DNA of 64,000 nt from Methylotenera sp. (GCA_030652995.1 JAUSAG010000013.1:1-64000), one strand, 5' to 3'. Shown: positions 47,868-56,021, counted from the first letter of the stretch. The notes: generated from the sequence alone by a model not told the origin. Numbers and translations: made by a program.

Positions 47868-48239
47868 TTATACCTCAGTTGAATCAATTGAAATAGGCGG
47901 TAGCACACTTGACGAGCAAGCTGAAGCTGATCGAATATCTACACATTTTTCTGGATGACCAGCACAACACTCTTCAGTTAGATAGGCAATCATGTCTAGC
48001 ATCATGGGGAAGTTAGCGCGATACCTTTGGTAGCGCCCCTCCTGCTCAACAGACACCATCTTTGCATAGGACATCGCCTTGAGATGAAAAGACAAATTGT
48101 TTGGGGGTATATCTAAAGCAGTCGCTATTTCACCCGCGACCATACCATCCAAACCCTTTTTAACTAAGAGTCTAAATACGTCCAAACGCACGCTTGAAGA
48201 AAGGGATTCAAAGATTGTTGTTGCTGTAATTTTATCCAT
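47868..48239 (-). CDS. arsR: ArsR family arsenic-responsive repressor
   Basis: 123 residues with a winged helix-turn-helix (LDIPPNNLSFHLKAM, about residues 42-56). Cys91, Cys92 and Cys99 in the segment EECCAGHPEKC near the end of the dimerisation helix resemble the type of As(III) site known from Acidithiobacillus ArsR, where the cysteines also lie C-terminal to the DNA-binding domain. It heads the operon arsR-arsC-arsD-arsA-acr3 and presumably represses it. Confidence 0.93.
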   Translation of the reverse strand: MDKITATTIFESLSSSVRLDVFRLLVKKGLDGMVAGEIATALDIPPNNLSFHLKAMSYAKMVSVEQEGRYQRYRANFPMMLDMIAYLTEECCAGHPEKCVDIRSASACSSSVLPPISIDSTEV

Positions 48240-48242
48240 GTG

Positions 48243-48270
48243 AATATATTACAACTGTTGTTGAAATATT
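48243..48270 (-). promoter_or_regulatory. Candidate ArsR operator
   Basis: An interrupted palindrome, AATATATTACAAC then T then GTTGTTGAAATATT, lies 4-31 bp upstream of the arsR start, in the position expected for the ArsR binding site. It is A/T-rich with an inverted CAAC-T-GTTG centre. Prediction by eye. Confidence 0.45.
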
Positions 48271-48319
48271 GCATAGTAATTTTTTACTACGCATACAAAA
48301 TATCAATCGGGAGATTAAG

Positions 48320-48529
48320 ATGAGTGAACGTGAACTTGAGTAATACTTATACGAACATATTCCACTTTCACTTGCCATGCAAATCTGCGTGGTGGATGTG
48401 CGAGTGCGAGATGATAGCGTTACCTTGCGTGCACTATTGGCACCGAACGTCAATCACAGCAGCACTATATTTGGTGGTAGTGCTTCTGCGGTGGCGATTC
48501 TTGTTGCATGGTCACTCGGTTATGTGTAA
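48320..48529 (+). pseudogene. Broken thioesterase-like gene (YiiD C-terminal type)
   Basis: In one frame the sequence reads MSERELE, an in-frame TAA at codon 8 (probably CAA to TAA), then YLYEHIPLSLAMQICVVDV and APNVNHSSTIFGGSASAVAI, ending at a second TAA at 48527. The motif HIPLSxAM with the FGGS loop is that of the YiiD-type thioesterase domain, normally near 150 residues. Less than half of the domain is left. It lies divergent from arsR. Confidence 0.65.
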
Positions 48530-48708
48530 ATAAATAATGTAGGCGTTTCTTACAACATTGTTATCCAACGGAACATCATGGAATATAAAGGGAAAATAGT
48601 TGGAAAATTTGAAGGGGATTTCGTGGTTATAAAGGCAATTTGACTGACTTATAGTTTACCCATGGAATGTTGTTGGTAGGTGAAAAGCGAATAGGCAATA
48701 AAAAAGGG

Positions 48709-48795
48709 TTAAGCCGTTAAGCCTAACCCCTTGATATTACTACCGGTATTTGGTGCGCCCGGAGCGATTCGAACGCCCTACCCCTTGGTTCGTAG
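48709..48795 (-). repeat. tRNA-Arg(ACG) 3' half with terminator (att site 1)
   Basis: Minus-strand bases 48795-48751 are tRNA positions 32-76: anticodon loop CTACGAA, 3' stem CCAAG, variable GGGTA, T stem GGGCG / CGCTC around TTCGAAT, acceptor strand CGGGCGC and ACCA. The 5' half is absent on the right, so it is an integration scar. Left of the CCA, GGGGTTAGGC / GCTTAACCC with T6 form an intrinsic terminator. Bases 48750-48795 repeat exactly at 52004-52049. Confidence 0.88.
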
Positions 48796-49092
48796 GGGCG
48801 GGTTAGGTATTAAATATTATTAAAAACAACAGCTTACAACGTCTGCAAATTTCATTTTTAGCTGTATTAAGCCACAATATCATACAATTTAGTGCTGTTA
48901 TGTTACGTTTTCCCTACGGTATATCTAAGCTATTTATGGAGAGAATCCATTTCTAACTAGATTTCTCATTGCATTTTGCATATCTATTGGTGGCGCCGGC
49001 GTAACTCGGCAGATGGTAGCAATGCTGTTTCATTTTTAGCTTCAAACGTAGCGTAATTAGCTACATTATTTAGTAATGAGTATACTGAATAA
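48796..49092. other. Left arm of the AbiL module; non-coding
   Basis: Nearly 300 bp without a gene. The first 55 bp (to about 48850) and a later segment ending in AATAATCAAGCGG (about 49090-49102) both have counterparts right of the decayed att scar (40053-40106 and about 40158-40172). These are probably the end sequences, with integrase arm sites, of one element family. Confidence 0.5.
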
Positions 49093-49761
49093 TCAAGCGG
49101 ATGGGATTTGCCCCAAATTTATGAGTCGATATACTAATTCATCTACATTGGTGTATGGGTTTTCACTTTGGAGCCTATCACGCTCTGCCTTTAATGTAGC
49201 CGCATTTTGAAATGCAGTCTTTAAGTTATCTTTTGTTTTATTGAAATTACCAGCCTGACCTTTTCCGTAGCCGTTTATTCGATCTGCCTGACTTAACAAA
49301 CTGATTATTTGATTTCTATGGCTATGACGAGTAACGCATTCAAAATGTAGCAGCAGCCAAAGCTCAAAACACGGGTTGGATTGTATCGCTGTAAATTTAA
49401 TTAGTTGTTTGAGGTCATTCTTATGCTTATCATTTATAGCATTAACTTTTTGAACCGCATTGTTAAAGCTTTGATGATCATCCCGATCAAACACACAATA
49501 TACTTGCTCCCATTTTCTTGTTCGCAAGCACTCATCTAAGGAATATTCTACAATTTGTAATGGTGATGTGCCGTATGCACTATGTGTCACTTTTACGTTT
49601 GCAGTTTGTAATTTATAGAACTCTCTAATTTCCTGAAAATATAATGGCTCAGTTTTTTCTCCTTCGCAAACAATCAGGATGCGATCGTAGCTTGCACGTT
49701 TATTCTGTTTTCTTTCAAGTTGAGCACGCTGCCTAATTTTTGGTGAGTTCTCTATCGACAT
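49093..49761 (-). CDS. rloB: RloB/AbiLii family protein
   Basis: 222 residues. After a basic N-terminus comes RILIVCEGEKTEPLYFQEI (about residues 27-46), the glutamate-containing beta-strand motif of the RloB family, which belongs to the TOPRIM-like nucleases; a further acidic motif is VYCVFDRDDHQSF. The ATPase ends 2 bp before it. RloA-RloB pairs correspond to AbiLi-AbiLii of the lactococcal abortive infection system AbiL, so a nuclease effector triggered by phage is the likely role. Confidence 0.85.
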   Translation of the reverse strand: MSIENSPKIRQRAQLERKQNKRASYDRILIVCEGEKTEPLYFQEIREFYKLQTANVKVTHSAYGTSPLQIVEYSLDECLRTRKWEQVYCVFDRDDHQSFNNAVQKVNAINDKHKNDLKQLIKFTAIQSNPCFELWLLLHFECVTRHSHRNQIISLLSQADRINGYGKGQAGNFNKTKDNLKTAFQNAATLKAERDRLQSENPYTNVDELVYRLINLGQIPSA

Positions 49762-49763
49762 GC

Positions 49764-51017
49764 TTACATTTTCCCATTCTTAAAGAATGGCAATGCACCA
49801 TATCTACCGCTTAAATATCCAGTTTCTAAGGCTTCATTTTTGCGTGGGCTGAAATCAGAAAGCGGGTAAAGCGATGACGCTTGCTCTCTGTCTTTTTCAA
49901 CAAACCAAACTTGGTCCCGCCTAAATAGCTCCGGGTCTAGTAGGGAGGTGTCGTGAGTTGTGAAAATAAGCTGAGCACCTTTTGTATTTAGCGTGGAGTG
50001 AAATAATTCCACCAGACGCCTCACTAGAAGAGGGTGCAAGCTACTGTCTAGCTCGTCCACAATAAGTGTCCGGCCTTTATTCAAAATATCAAGAATAGGG
50101 CCAGCGAGGAACAGTAAGCGTTGCGTCCCTAAAGATTCATCATTAAGACCAAATACAGCTTTACCTTTGTCTGTTTCATGATGAAACTGGACTTCATTTA
50201 TTTCCTGTTCTTCGCTACGCACTTCTGTTTTGTTTGCAGTAAGATCAAAATGCAAAGATTGCCCTGGAACTTTCCGAGTAACAATATTGATGTCTGCAAT
50301 ACTGATATCAGCGGCGGTCAAAAAATCACATATCAGTTGCTTGCCATCTGATTGCTTAAGCATATCAACAGAGAACTGTGGATTAAGTGGCGATATTTCA
50401 TTGAAAATGGTTAACATGTTATTAAACCAATCAAAGATTGGCCGTAACTGAGAGCTATTTAATTGAACAGCCATTGATAAGAATAATGAGTTTGATCGCG
50501 TTGCATTTTCCCATAAGCTTTTAGAACCTTTAAGACCAGAGCTAAACTCATAAATATCTTTATTGGCGATTAGGTCGTAGTGGCGTTCAAACCATTGTTG
50601 AGGTTTGAAAGCTTTGTATACAAGTAAATATTCTTTTGTAATTCTTTGTGTATTAAGTTCAAAGCCATATTGATACCGTACGCCTTCTAGTATGAAAGTA
50701 GCTTCAAATTCAGTATTGCCACTTTCCGAGACGCTGTCTAGACGGAAAGTCTGAGCATTAAAGGTTTGACTTGGTTGCATTAAAGAAGCAGATTCAACCA
50801 CCACTCCACGCATGTATTGTATCGCCTTCACTAGATTAGATTTGCCGCCAGCATTAGGGCCGTATATAACCGCACTTCTAAGTAGTGATGGCGCAACTTT
50901 AATACCTGAAACAAGAGTGTTGGTTTCTTTTAGCGACTTGTCCGAAGACGCGACTAAGCTCAACACCTGTTCATCTCGTATGGATCTGAAATTGCGAACG
51001 CGAAATTCAATTAGCAT
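49764..51017 (-). CDS. AAA ATPase, RloA/AbiLi type (COG1106-like)
   Basis: 417 residues from the ATG at 51017 (MLIEFRVRNFRSIRDEQVLS), the normal start for this ABC/SMC-like ATPase family; the frame runs 14 codons further up. Walker A is YGPNAGGKSNL (about residues 50-60), Walker B RTLIVDELDSSLHP (about 316-329), and the H-loop is IFTTHDTSLL. OLD-like ATPases of this kind regulate a partner nuclease in many defence systems (AbiL, PARIS, Gabija). It is the first gene of the two-gene operon with rloB. Confidence 0.9.
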   Translation of the reverse strand: MLIEFRVRNFRSIRDEQVLSLVASSDKSLKETNTLVSGIKVAPSLLRSAVIYGPNAGGKSNLVKAIQYMRGVVVESASLMQPSQTFNAQTFRLDSVSESGNTEFEATFILEGVRYQYGFELNTQRITKEYLLVYKAFKPQQWFERHYDLIANKDIYEFSSGLKGSKSLWENATRSNSLFLSMAVQLNSSQLRPIFDWFNNMLTIFNEISPLNPQFSVDMLKQSDGKQLICDFLTAADISIADINIVTRKVPGQSLHFDLTANKTEVRSEEQEINEVQFHHETDKGKAVFGLNDESLGTQRLLFLAGPILDILNKGRTLIVDELDSSLHPLLVRRLVELFHSTLNTKGAQLIFTTHDTSLLDPELFRRDQVWFVEKDREQASSLYPLSDFSPRKNEALETGYLSGRYGALPFFKNGKM

Positions 51018-51331
51018 TTTATTTATCAATATTGTATAAAATATAACAATATTCTGCACTATTTGTGTAAAAAATCAATTTATTTATTAAAAATGTTCGA
51101 TTATTAAGTCTTATGGCTATCTGAAACTTACGTTAATGAGTTACATTTGCGCTTAAAGTTATTCAGCAGCTGTGTTTGACATCAATATTGGAAATTATCG
51201 ACATAAGTGTCCGATATTTATGGCATTAAATCTAAAAATGTCTAAAGTATCAGACTGCTCTCGGATTTAAGTCTTAACTTTATTTTCCATGCCAGTAAAT
51301 GAATTACTACAATTTTGTAGAACGCACGTAA

Positions 51332-51646
51332 GTCATTGCTGCGGGAACTGATGCGGGCTATCTTTCACGTATTGAACGCGGTGAGCGGCAACCGTCACTT
51401 CCTCTGCTTGAAAGTATTGCATCGGCTTTGGAGGTTAAAACATCAGCAATCTATATTGCCGCTGAAGGTTTAGAGAGCCCCTTAGCCCAAGAAGATTCGT
51501 CTCAAATTAATTTTGGAACTGACTTTTCGGAAGATGCCATTCAATTACGTTCGGTATTTCGTGAACTATCAAAAGAGAATAGGCGTTTGGCTGTTGATTT
51601 GCTTAATGCACTTTGTCGAAACCAAAAGGAATCACCCGCTCAGTAA
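51332..51646 (+). pseudogene. 5'-truncated XRE-type HTH regulator
   Basis: The frame is open after a TAA at 51329 and reads AAGTDAGYLSRIERGERQPSL, the second half of an XRE helix-turn-helix, and then a C-terminal oligomerisation-like tail. The first two helices are missing and no start codon precedes the motif; the first ATG (51428) is after it. Probably a former repressor of the island, now broken. Confidence 0.7.
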
Positions 51647-51755
51647 CTCCAATCCTCATGCCCCAGCGCTGAGCTGTTAAGCTCTTCTCGACGCCTTGTG
51701 AGGGAGATTGAACAAATCAGAGGCAATGTAAGTCCCATTTAAAATATACGGGAAA

Positions 51756-51871
51756 GGTTTGCCGAGTTGTTCTCAAATATTCCGGAGTGGAATCAGATTG
51801 AGGATTTGCAGTTGGAGATGCCTGAGTTGGTTATGCCGGATATTGTGAATTTCAATCTAGTGGATTTTTGA
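51756..51871 (+). pseudogene. Short 3' coding remnant
   Basis: A 38-codon open end, RFAELFSNIPEWNQIEDLQL then MPELVMPDIVNFNLVDF and TGA, with protein-like composition but no start. A plausible upstream continuation is broken by a TAA near 51738. The parent family is not recognised. The rest of 51647-52003 is non-coding, apart from the terminator at its right end. Confidence 0.4.
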
Positions 51872-51970
51872 TTGAACAAAAGGTGATGGGTAGTTATGGG
51901 GGGTAAAGAAGATGGCAAGCACGTAAATATTTTGTGAGCGTGCCCCCGGCGTGACCCCGGAAAAACAAAA

Positions 51971-52049
51971 GGGATTAGCCGTTAAGCTAACCCCTTGTTT
52001 TTATTGGTGCGCCCGGAGCGATTCGAACGCCCTACCCCTTGGTTCGTAG
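51971..52049 (-). repeat. tRNA-Arg(ACG) 3' half with terminator (att site 2)
   Basis: Bases 52004-52049 are identical to 48750-48795: tRNA positions 32-76 with CCA, on the minus strand. The terminator at 51971-51995 (GGGGTTAGCTTAACGGCTAATCCC followed by TTTTGTTTTT on the minus strand) is a close relative of that at site 1. The right flank is unrelated to the flank of site 1, and the integrase gene starts 175 bp away, the usual place for att next to int. Confidence 0.9.
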
Positions 52050-52223
52050 CAAGTTAAATGATTGTTTAAGTAAATATCTCCTTGTACCGATTTAGACGTT
52101 ATTGGATATTAAATATCTATATATAACAGTTAGTTAATCTTTAATTTGCAATTGCTACTTGTCCATTATAGTTTATTGCAATACAATAAAATCCACGGTT
52201 TTTTAGGACGCCATTAGGACGCG

Positions 52224-53618
52224 GTGGATAACATGACAAAAGCAATCACAGTTAAAGCAATTGAATCTGCCAAGCCAAAAGAGAAGGAATATAAGCTTAC
52301 GGTTGATCGTAGTTTGTATATCCGAGTGTCTACGAGTGGGATAAAAACTTGGCTAGTGCGTTATGTTGTCGATGGCGTTCAAAAGCAATACAGACTTCCA
52401 AAACCATTTGGCACTAGCGGTGATGGATTTATGTCGCTGGCCGAAGCTAAATCCTTTAATGCCAACATTCAATCCCTTGCTCGTGACGGTATCGACTATC
52501 AAACTCAGCAAATAGAACAGAAGCAGATAAAAGCCGATGCAGCAGAGCAACATAAAAATGAAGCATCAACATTTAATGATCTATATTTGATTTGGCTACG
52601 AGATGGCGTTAATCGCTCTGATGGCAATAGATATATTTCACAATCATTTAGCAAGCATGCTATTCCTGTACTTGGCGCGATAGAAATTCGCAAGCTGACA
52701 GAGCATCACTTGAGAAAAGCATATAGATTAATTATTGAAAGTGGGAAAGTTGCTACCGCTGTAGAGTTATCTAAGGACATTGGGCAAATGCTACGGTGGG
52801 CTGAAAAGCGTAAACCGTGGCGCGCGCTAATGATTGACGGAAATCCATCGGAATTAGTTGAAATAAAGAAGCTAGTGCCGAAAGGCTACACCAAAGAACG
52901 TAAGCGCATGTTGAGTATTGATGAAATCAAAAAGTTAAAGTTTATTTTTGACAGTACCACGCAATTCTATTTAGATGCACCTAGCAAACGTGGAACTGAA
53001 CGCCCGCTTAAAAAAGAAGTGCAAATCGCCATGTGGCTATGTTTAAGCACTATCTGCCGTATTGGCGAATTATTGATGGCGGAATGGAAGCATATAGATT
53101 TCAAAGAACGTACTTGGTTTATTCCAGCCGCCAATACTAAAGGTGAGCAGGGTGCTAAAAAGGATCAACTTGTTCACTTATCTGATTTTGCATTAGATCA
53201 ATTTAAGCAGTTGCAGGTATTAACGGGAGATAGCTTTTGGGCTTTTCCCGCAATTTTTAAAGAGGGCCATGTTTGCGTTAAATCAGCTAGTAAGCAGATA
53301 GGTGATAGACAGGTGCAATTTAAGCAACGTAGTAAAACACTGGCTGGTCGCGTTGAAAATAACAGCCTTGTGCTGAGTGACGATGAAGAGTGGACACCAC
53401 ACGATTTACGCAGAACAGGGGCAACTTTGATGCAACAACTAAAAGTACCCAGAGATGTGATTAACCTTTGCCAAAATCATGTCATAGGCTCAAAGGTAGA
53501 CCGAGTTTATTTGCTTGATGAATATGCCGATGAAAAGCGCGAGGCATGGGAAAAACTTGGTGATAGGGTTGAGGCAATTCTCAACGCTAGTAATGTGGTT
53601 ATTTTTAAGAGCACATAA
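52224..53618 (+). CDS. int: Site-specific tyrosine integrase (P4 type)
   Basis: 464 residues from GTG at 52224 or the ATG at 52233. The N-terminal DUF4102 arm-binding domain has KLTVDRSLYIRVSTSGIKTW; a core-binding domain spans about 110-210; the catalytic domain has Arg in STICRIGELLMAEWKHID, HDLRRTGATLMQQL and the nucleophilic Tyr in VYLLDEYADEKR. P4-type integrases insert elements in tRNA 3' ends, which fits the adjacent tRNA-Arg half. It appears intact. The element it serves should extend right, past the end of the window, to a complete tRNA-Arg gene. Confidence 0.94.
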   Translation: MDNMTKAITVKAIESAKPKEKEYKLTVDRSLYIRVSTSGIKTWLVRYVVDGVQKQYRLPKPFGTSGDGFMSLAEAKSFNANIQSLARDGIDYQTQQIEQKQIKADAAEQHKNEASTFNDLYLIWLRDGVNRSDGNRYISQSFSKHAIPVLGAIEIRKLTEHHLRKAYRLIIESGKVATAVELSKDIGQMLRWAEKRKPWRALMIDGNPSELVEIKKLVPKGYTKERKRMLSIDEIKKLKFIFDSTTQFYLDAPSKRGTERPLKKEVQIAMWLCLSTICRIGELLMAEWKHIDFKERTWFIPAANTKGEQGAKKDQLVHLSDFALDQFKQLQVLTGDSFWAFPAIFKEGHVCVKSASKQIGDRQVQFKQRSKTLAGRVENNSLVLSDDEEWTPHDLRRTGATLMQQLKVPRDVINLCQNHVIGSKVDRVYLLDEYADEKREAWEKLGDRVEAILNASNVVIFKST

Positions 53619-53681
53619 TGAGTTGAGGCGTAGTTGCAATTTAACTATTTTTTGATAGCAGTTTAGAACTGCAGTCCAATC

Positions 53682-53717
53682 GACTCTGGCTGTGACTCTG
53701 GCCGCGACTCTGGCTGT
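53682..53717. repeat. Three tandem 12-bp repeats
   Basis: GACTCTGGCTGT, GACTCTGGCCGC, GACTCTGGCTGT in direct tandem (53682-53717), in the 340-bp gap between int and the Fic antitoxin. The repeats could be recombination-directionality or integrase arm sites, or simple slippage. A minus-strand frame through them is not a convincing gene. Confidence 0.6.
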
Positions 53718-53956
53718 GGCATAATGCCTGATCAAGTTTACGCCAAATTGAAGTCACAAATTCATGAGATTGAACATTGAGGTTCTGGTAGCCCAGTTTC
53801 ACGGCGGCGGTAGTTATATCGCCTGTTTTATTGCACCAACCGCTTGATAACCTTATCACCCAACCCATTTTCTACCTTCTAACTAAAATGTCTCGATCAA
53901 TGCTGGCTTGATGTAGAGTAGTTGAACTTTAGCCCATCGAAGACTATACTTTAGTT

Positions 53957-54121
53957 ATGGTAAAAAACTCATTATTGCAACAGAATCCTTATTTACGCGA
54001 TGCAAATCTGTATAACGCGGCGTTAAGGGTTAATGTTGTTTCCTCAATGGCGATTGAAGGCGTTAAAAAAGCCGCTGAGCGCGCGCTTCCATTACCCACG
54101 ACCAAAACAGCTAAACGCTAA
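53957..54121 (+). CDS. Fic antitoxin-like small protein
   Basis: 54 residues, MVKNSLLQQNPYLRDANLY and then VVSSMAIEGVKKAAERAL. The stretch SMAIEG fits the inhibitory motif (S/T)xxxE(G/N) by which Fic antitoxins place a glutamate in the Fic ATP site, and NPYLRD is a familiar opening in small genes next to fic. It converges tail to tail with the Fic gene (stops overlap by 3 bp), not upstream of it as usual. No strong ribosome binding site. Confidence 0.55.
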   Translation: MVKNSLLQQNPYLRDANLYNAALRVNVVSSMAIEGVKKAAERALPLPTTKTAKR

Positions 54122-54414
54122 AAGCTTCTTTCAGTTTTCTTCAGCACTGCATTAAACACGGCTTTCATCGGTTCATAATCTCTATTCATACTCGCTTGCA
54201 CTGCAAGAAAATAAGCTTGTTTTGCTTTGCCTGTAATCCCAGAAAAATCCAGCAATGGCAAACCTGCTTGCAAGGCCATTAAAGTTGCCAGTAAACGTGA
54301 CGTACGTCCGTTGCCTTCTCTGTACGGGTGAATTAACACTAATTCACAATGTGTAATTGCCAAGGCATCAATCACATCATCACGATTATTAAAATTACAG
54401 GGCGTATATCTCAT
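54118..54414 (-). CDS. Fic domain protein, N-terminally truncated
   Basis: 98 residues with the complete Fic active-site motif HPYREGNGRTSR (residues 29-40) and a following helix with LLATLMALQAGLPLLDFSGI. An in-frame TAG directly precedes the ATG. Fic proteins of this type normally have about 100 more residues at the N-terminus, so this is probably a remnant, although the catalytic core loop is intact. Fic proteins transfer AMP or other nucleotide parts to target proteins. Confidence 0.75.
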   Translation of the reverse strand: MRYTPCNFNNRDDVIDALAITHCELVLIHPYREGNGRTSRLLATLMALQAGLPLLDFSGITGKAKQAYFLAVQASMNRDYEPMKAVFNAVLKKTERSF

Positions 54415-54897
54415 CTATCTGAAACGCCACAACCCCTCGAAAAGGTAAAATTAGCGTTAGCTGCATATTCTCATACCAACTGACCAGCCATTCTTATTTA
54501 CACTGGCCAGTGATTATAATTTGCACTGATCGTTAGTTAAAGCCACATATTTTTTGAATGGCAGCTTTCTGGTAAGCTAATTTAGAGGTCAAAGGGCAAA
54601 AAACAACCCTCTGCAGTCAGATGGAAATTAATACTGATAGACTGAAACACCCCTTAACAGACATTCAACATGCACCGAGCATCCTAATATTTAGGCAAAT
54701 CGACCAACTGCTACCGTACCGAGAATACAAAAAATACGCTTACAGCCGATAAAAATCTACCTTGTATAATCGCCTACAATAGTCATTAATATGGCATAAC
54801 AAATTACGAGAAAATTCCTGCCACTCTTACCGACCTATATTTATTTAGATTTTAGTAAATTATCGTTTCCTACAAATTCATATTAAGGACTCGATAA
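54415..54897. other. Upstream region of the viperin operon
   Basis: About 480 bp, A/T-rich, with no gene. It separates the Fic remnant (leftward) from the pVip gene (rightward) and should contain the operon promoter; candidate A/T boxes lie at 54840-54870 and AAGGA at about 54886 is the ribosome binding site. The missing 5' part of the Fic gene is not detectable here. Confidence 0.5.
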
Positions 54898-55806
54898 ATG
54901 CTGCAAACAATTCAAAACTCAATCAATGAGCTAGCAAAAAATAAACACAATCTAGCGGTAAATATCCACCTAACAGGCAAGTGTGACATGCAATGTATAG
55001 GATGTTATGCAAGGTTCGGTGAGGATGTAAAATCAAAGCCATTTTCTTTAACCCAAAGTGATTGGGTGCAAGTTATAGATAATATCTACAAATACACAAG
55101 TGGTTTGAATGTAAAAATTAATTTTGTAGGTGGTGAGCCATTACTATATCCGCACTTACCCTATTTGCTAGAACACACCAAAAATAGAGGTTTTACTACA
55201 AGCATCGTAACGAACGGTAGCTTGCTAAGACGGCGGTTTGCTGAACTTAATGGTCTGCTTGACTGGGTAGGTATCAGTATTGATTCGTTTAATGAAAATA
55301 CCTTAAGGAAATTAGGCCGGGTTACTAAAAATAAAACACTAAACTACCATGAAATTGTGCCTTTGATTCATGATCTAAATAGCAAACTTAAAGTCAACAC
55401 TGTGATTTCTCAACATAATTGGCAGGAGAAAATGACGCATGAATTGATGCCAATGAAAATCGACAGATGGAAGGTGTTTCAATTTTTACCAGTGGTAGGT
55501 GAAAACGACTCTGCTGTTTCAGCATTGAGCATAAATGAGGATCAGTTCCGATATTTCTATCAACAACATGCCACATTAAAACCCGTCATTGAAAATAATG
55601 ATGAAATGCGGGGGTCGTATTTAATGATCTCGCCTGAAGGTAGAGTTTTTGATAATGCAAATGGCCACTACAGCTACGGGGCTAGTTTGTTAGAAAATAA
55701 TAATCAATTTGACGCAGGGGGCGATGGATTTTCTACTATTAAATTTTTAAAGCGTGGTGGAAGTTACGACTGGCAAACTAAGTTTCAGATTGAGTCAATG
55801 AAATGA
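54898..55806 (+). CDS. Prokaryotic viperin (pVip), radical SAM antiviral enzyme
   Basis: 302 residues. The radical SAM cluster motif CxxxCxxC is Cys29-Cys33-Cys36 in HLTGKCDMQCIGCYARF. NFVGGEPLL (75-83) and TNGSLL (105-110) complete the SAM site. Features that separate viperins from MoaA-like enzymes are present: VNTVI (166), RWKVFQFLPVVGEN (190-203), the ENNDEMRGSYLMI segment (232-244) and the C-terminal KFLKRGGSYDW (282-292), which correspond to conserved parts of human viperin. pVips make 3'-deoxy-3',4'-didehydro nucleotides that end viral transcription. Starts the operon; its TGA overlaps the next ATG by 4 bp. Confidence 0.92.
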   Translation: MLQTIQNSINELAKNKHNLAVNIHLTGKCDMQCIGCYARFGEDVKSKPFSLTQSDWVQVIDNIYKYTSGLNVKINFVGGEPLLYPHLPYLLEHTKNRGFTTSIVTNGSLLRRRFAELNGLLDWVGISIDSFNENTLRKLGRVTKNKTLNYHEIVPLIHDLNSKLKVNTVISQHNWQEKMTHELMPMKIDRWKVFQFLPVVGENDSAVSALSINEDQFRYFYQQHATLKPVIENNDEMRGSYLMISPEGRVFDNANGHYSYGASLLENNNQFDAGGDGFSTIKFLKRGGSYDWQTKFQIESMK

Positions 55807-56021
55807 GCTATTACTGTAAAGATCAAAAAATTGACGCCATTGTGACAAAGCTTGTTAAATTTTCATTCTGGTCATTTGAAAGAAGAAAAAAGCATGGTCG
55901 CATTACTGCACCAAATGGTAAATTTGCTATTGTGCCAAGAACACCTAGTGATTTTAGAGTTGGCTTAAACTTTAGGTGTGAAATTCTACGCATTGACCAA
56001 AATTTAAGGGGTTTGATATGA
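55803..56021 (+). CDS. Small HicA-fold-like protein in the viperin operon
   Basis: 72 residues. The segment KKHGRITAPNGKFAIVPRTPSDFRVGLNF-type sequence (about residues 30-60) resembles the HicA/YcfA double-stranded-RNA-binding fold, in which a His precedes a beta-hairpin and a TPSD turn follows. The match is by eye only and the catalytic status is unclear. Both ends overlap neighbouring genes by 4 bp (ATGA), so it must be co-translated with pVip and the ankyrin protein. It could be an RNA-binding accessory factor or a toxin. Confidence 0.65.
   Translation: MSYYCKDQKIDAIVTKLVKFSFWSFERRKKHGRITAPNGKFAIVPRTPSDFRVGLNFRCEILRIDQNLRGLI

Larger units (their letters stand above)
48750..52049. mobile_element. 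AbiL module flanked by direct 46-bp tRNA-Arg repeats
   Basis: A 3.3-kb unit bounded by identical direct repeats. It carries only the RloA/RloB pair plus gene debris and has no integrase of its own. The likeliest reading is a remnant or a non-autonomous element that uses the att sites, and perhaps the integrase, of the neighbouring element. Confidence 0.65.

Noticed and set aside
48750-48795. Complete tRNA-Arg gene
   Set aside because: The sequence matches tRNA positions 32-76 only. The expected 5' half (GCGCCCG start, D arm) is not to the right of the fragment at this site or at 52004.
53641-53868. 75-codon minus-strand frame
   Set aside because: Its C-terminal part is only a translation of the 12-bp tandem repeats, and there is no ribosome binding site.
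54898-55806. MoaA- or PqqE-like radical SAM enzyme instead of viperin
   Set aside because: The protein lacks the C-terminal second cluster of MoaA and the SPASM domain, and has the viperin segments RWKVFQ, NNDxMxxSYLM and KRGGxYxW in order.
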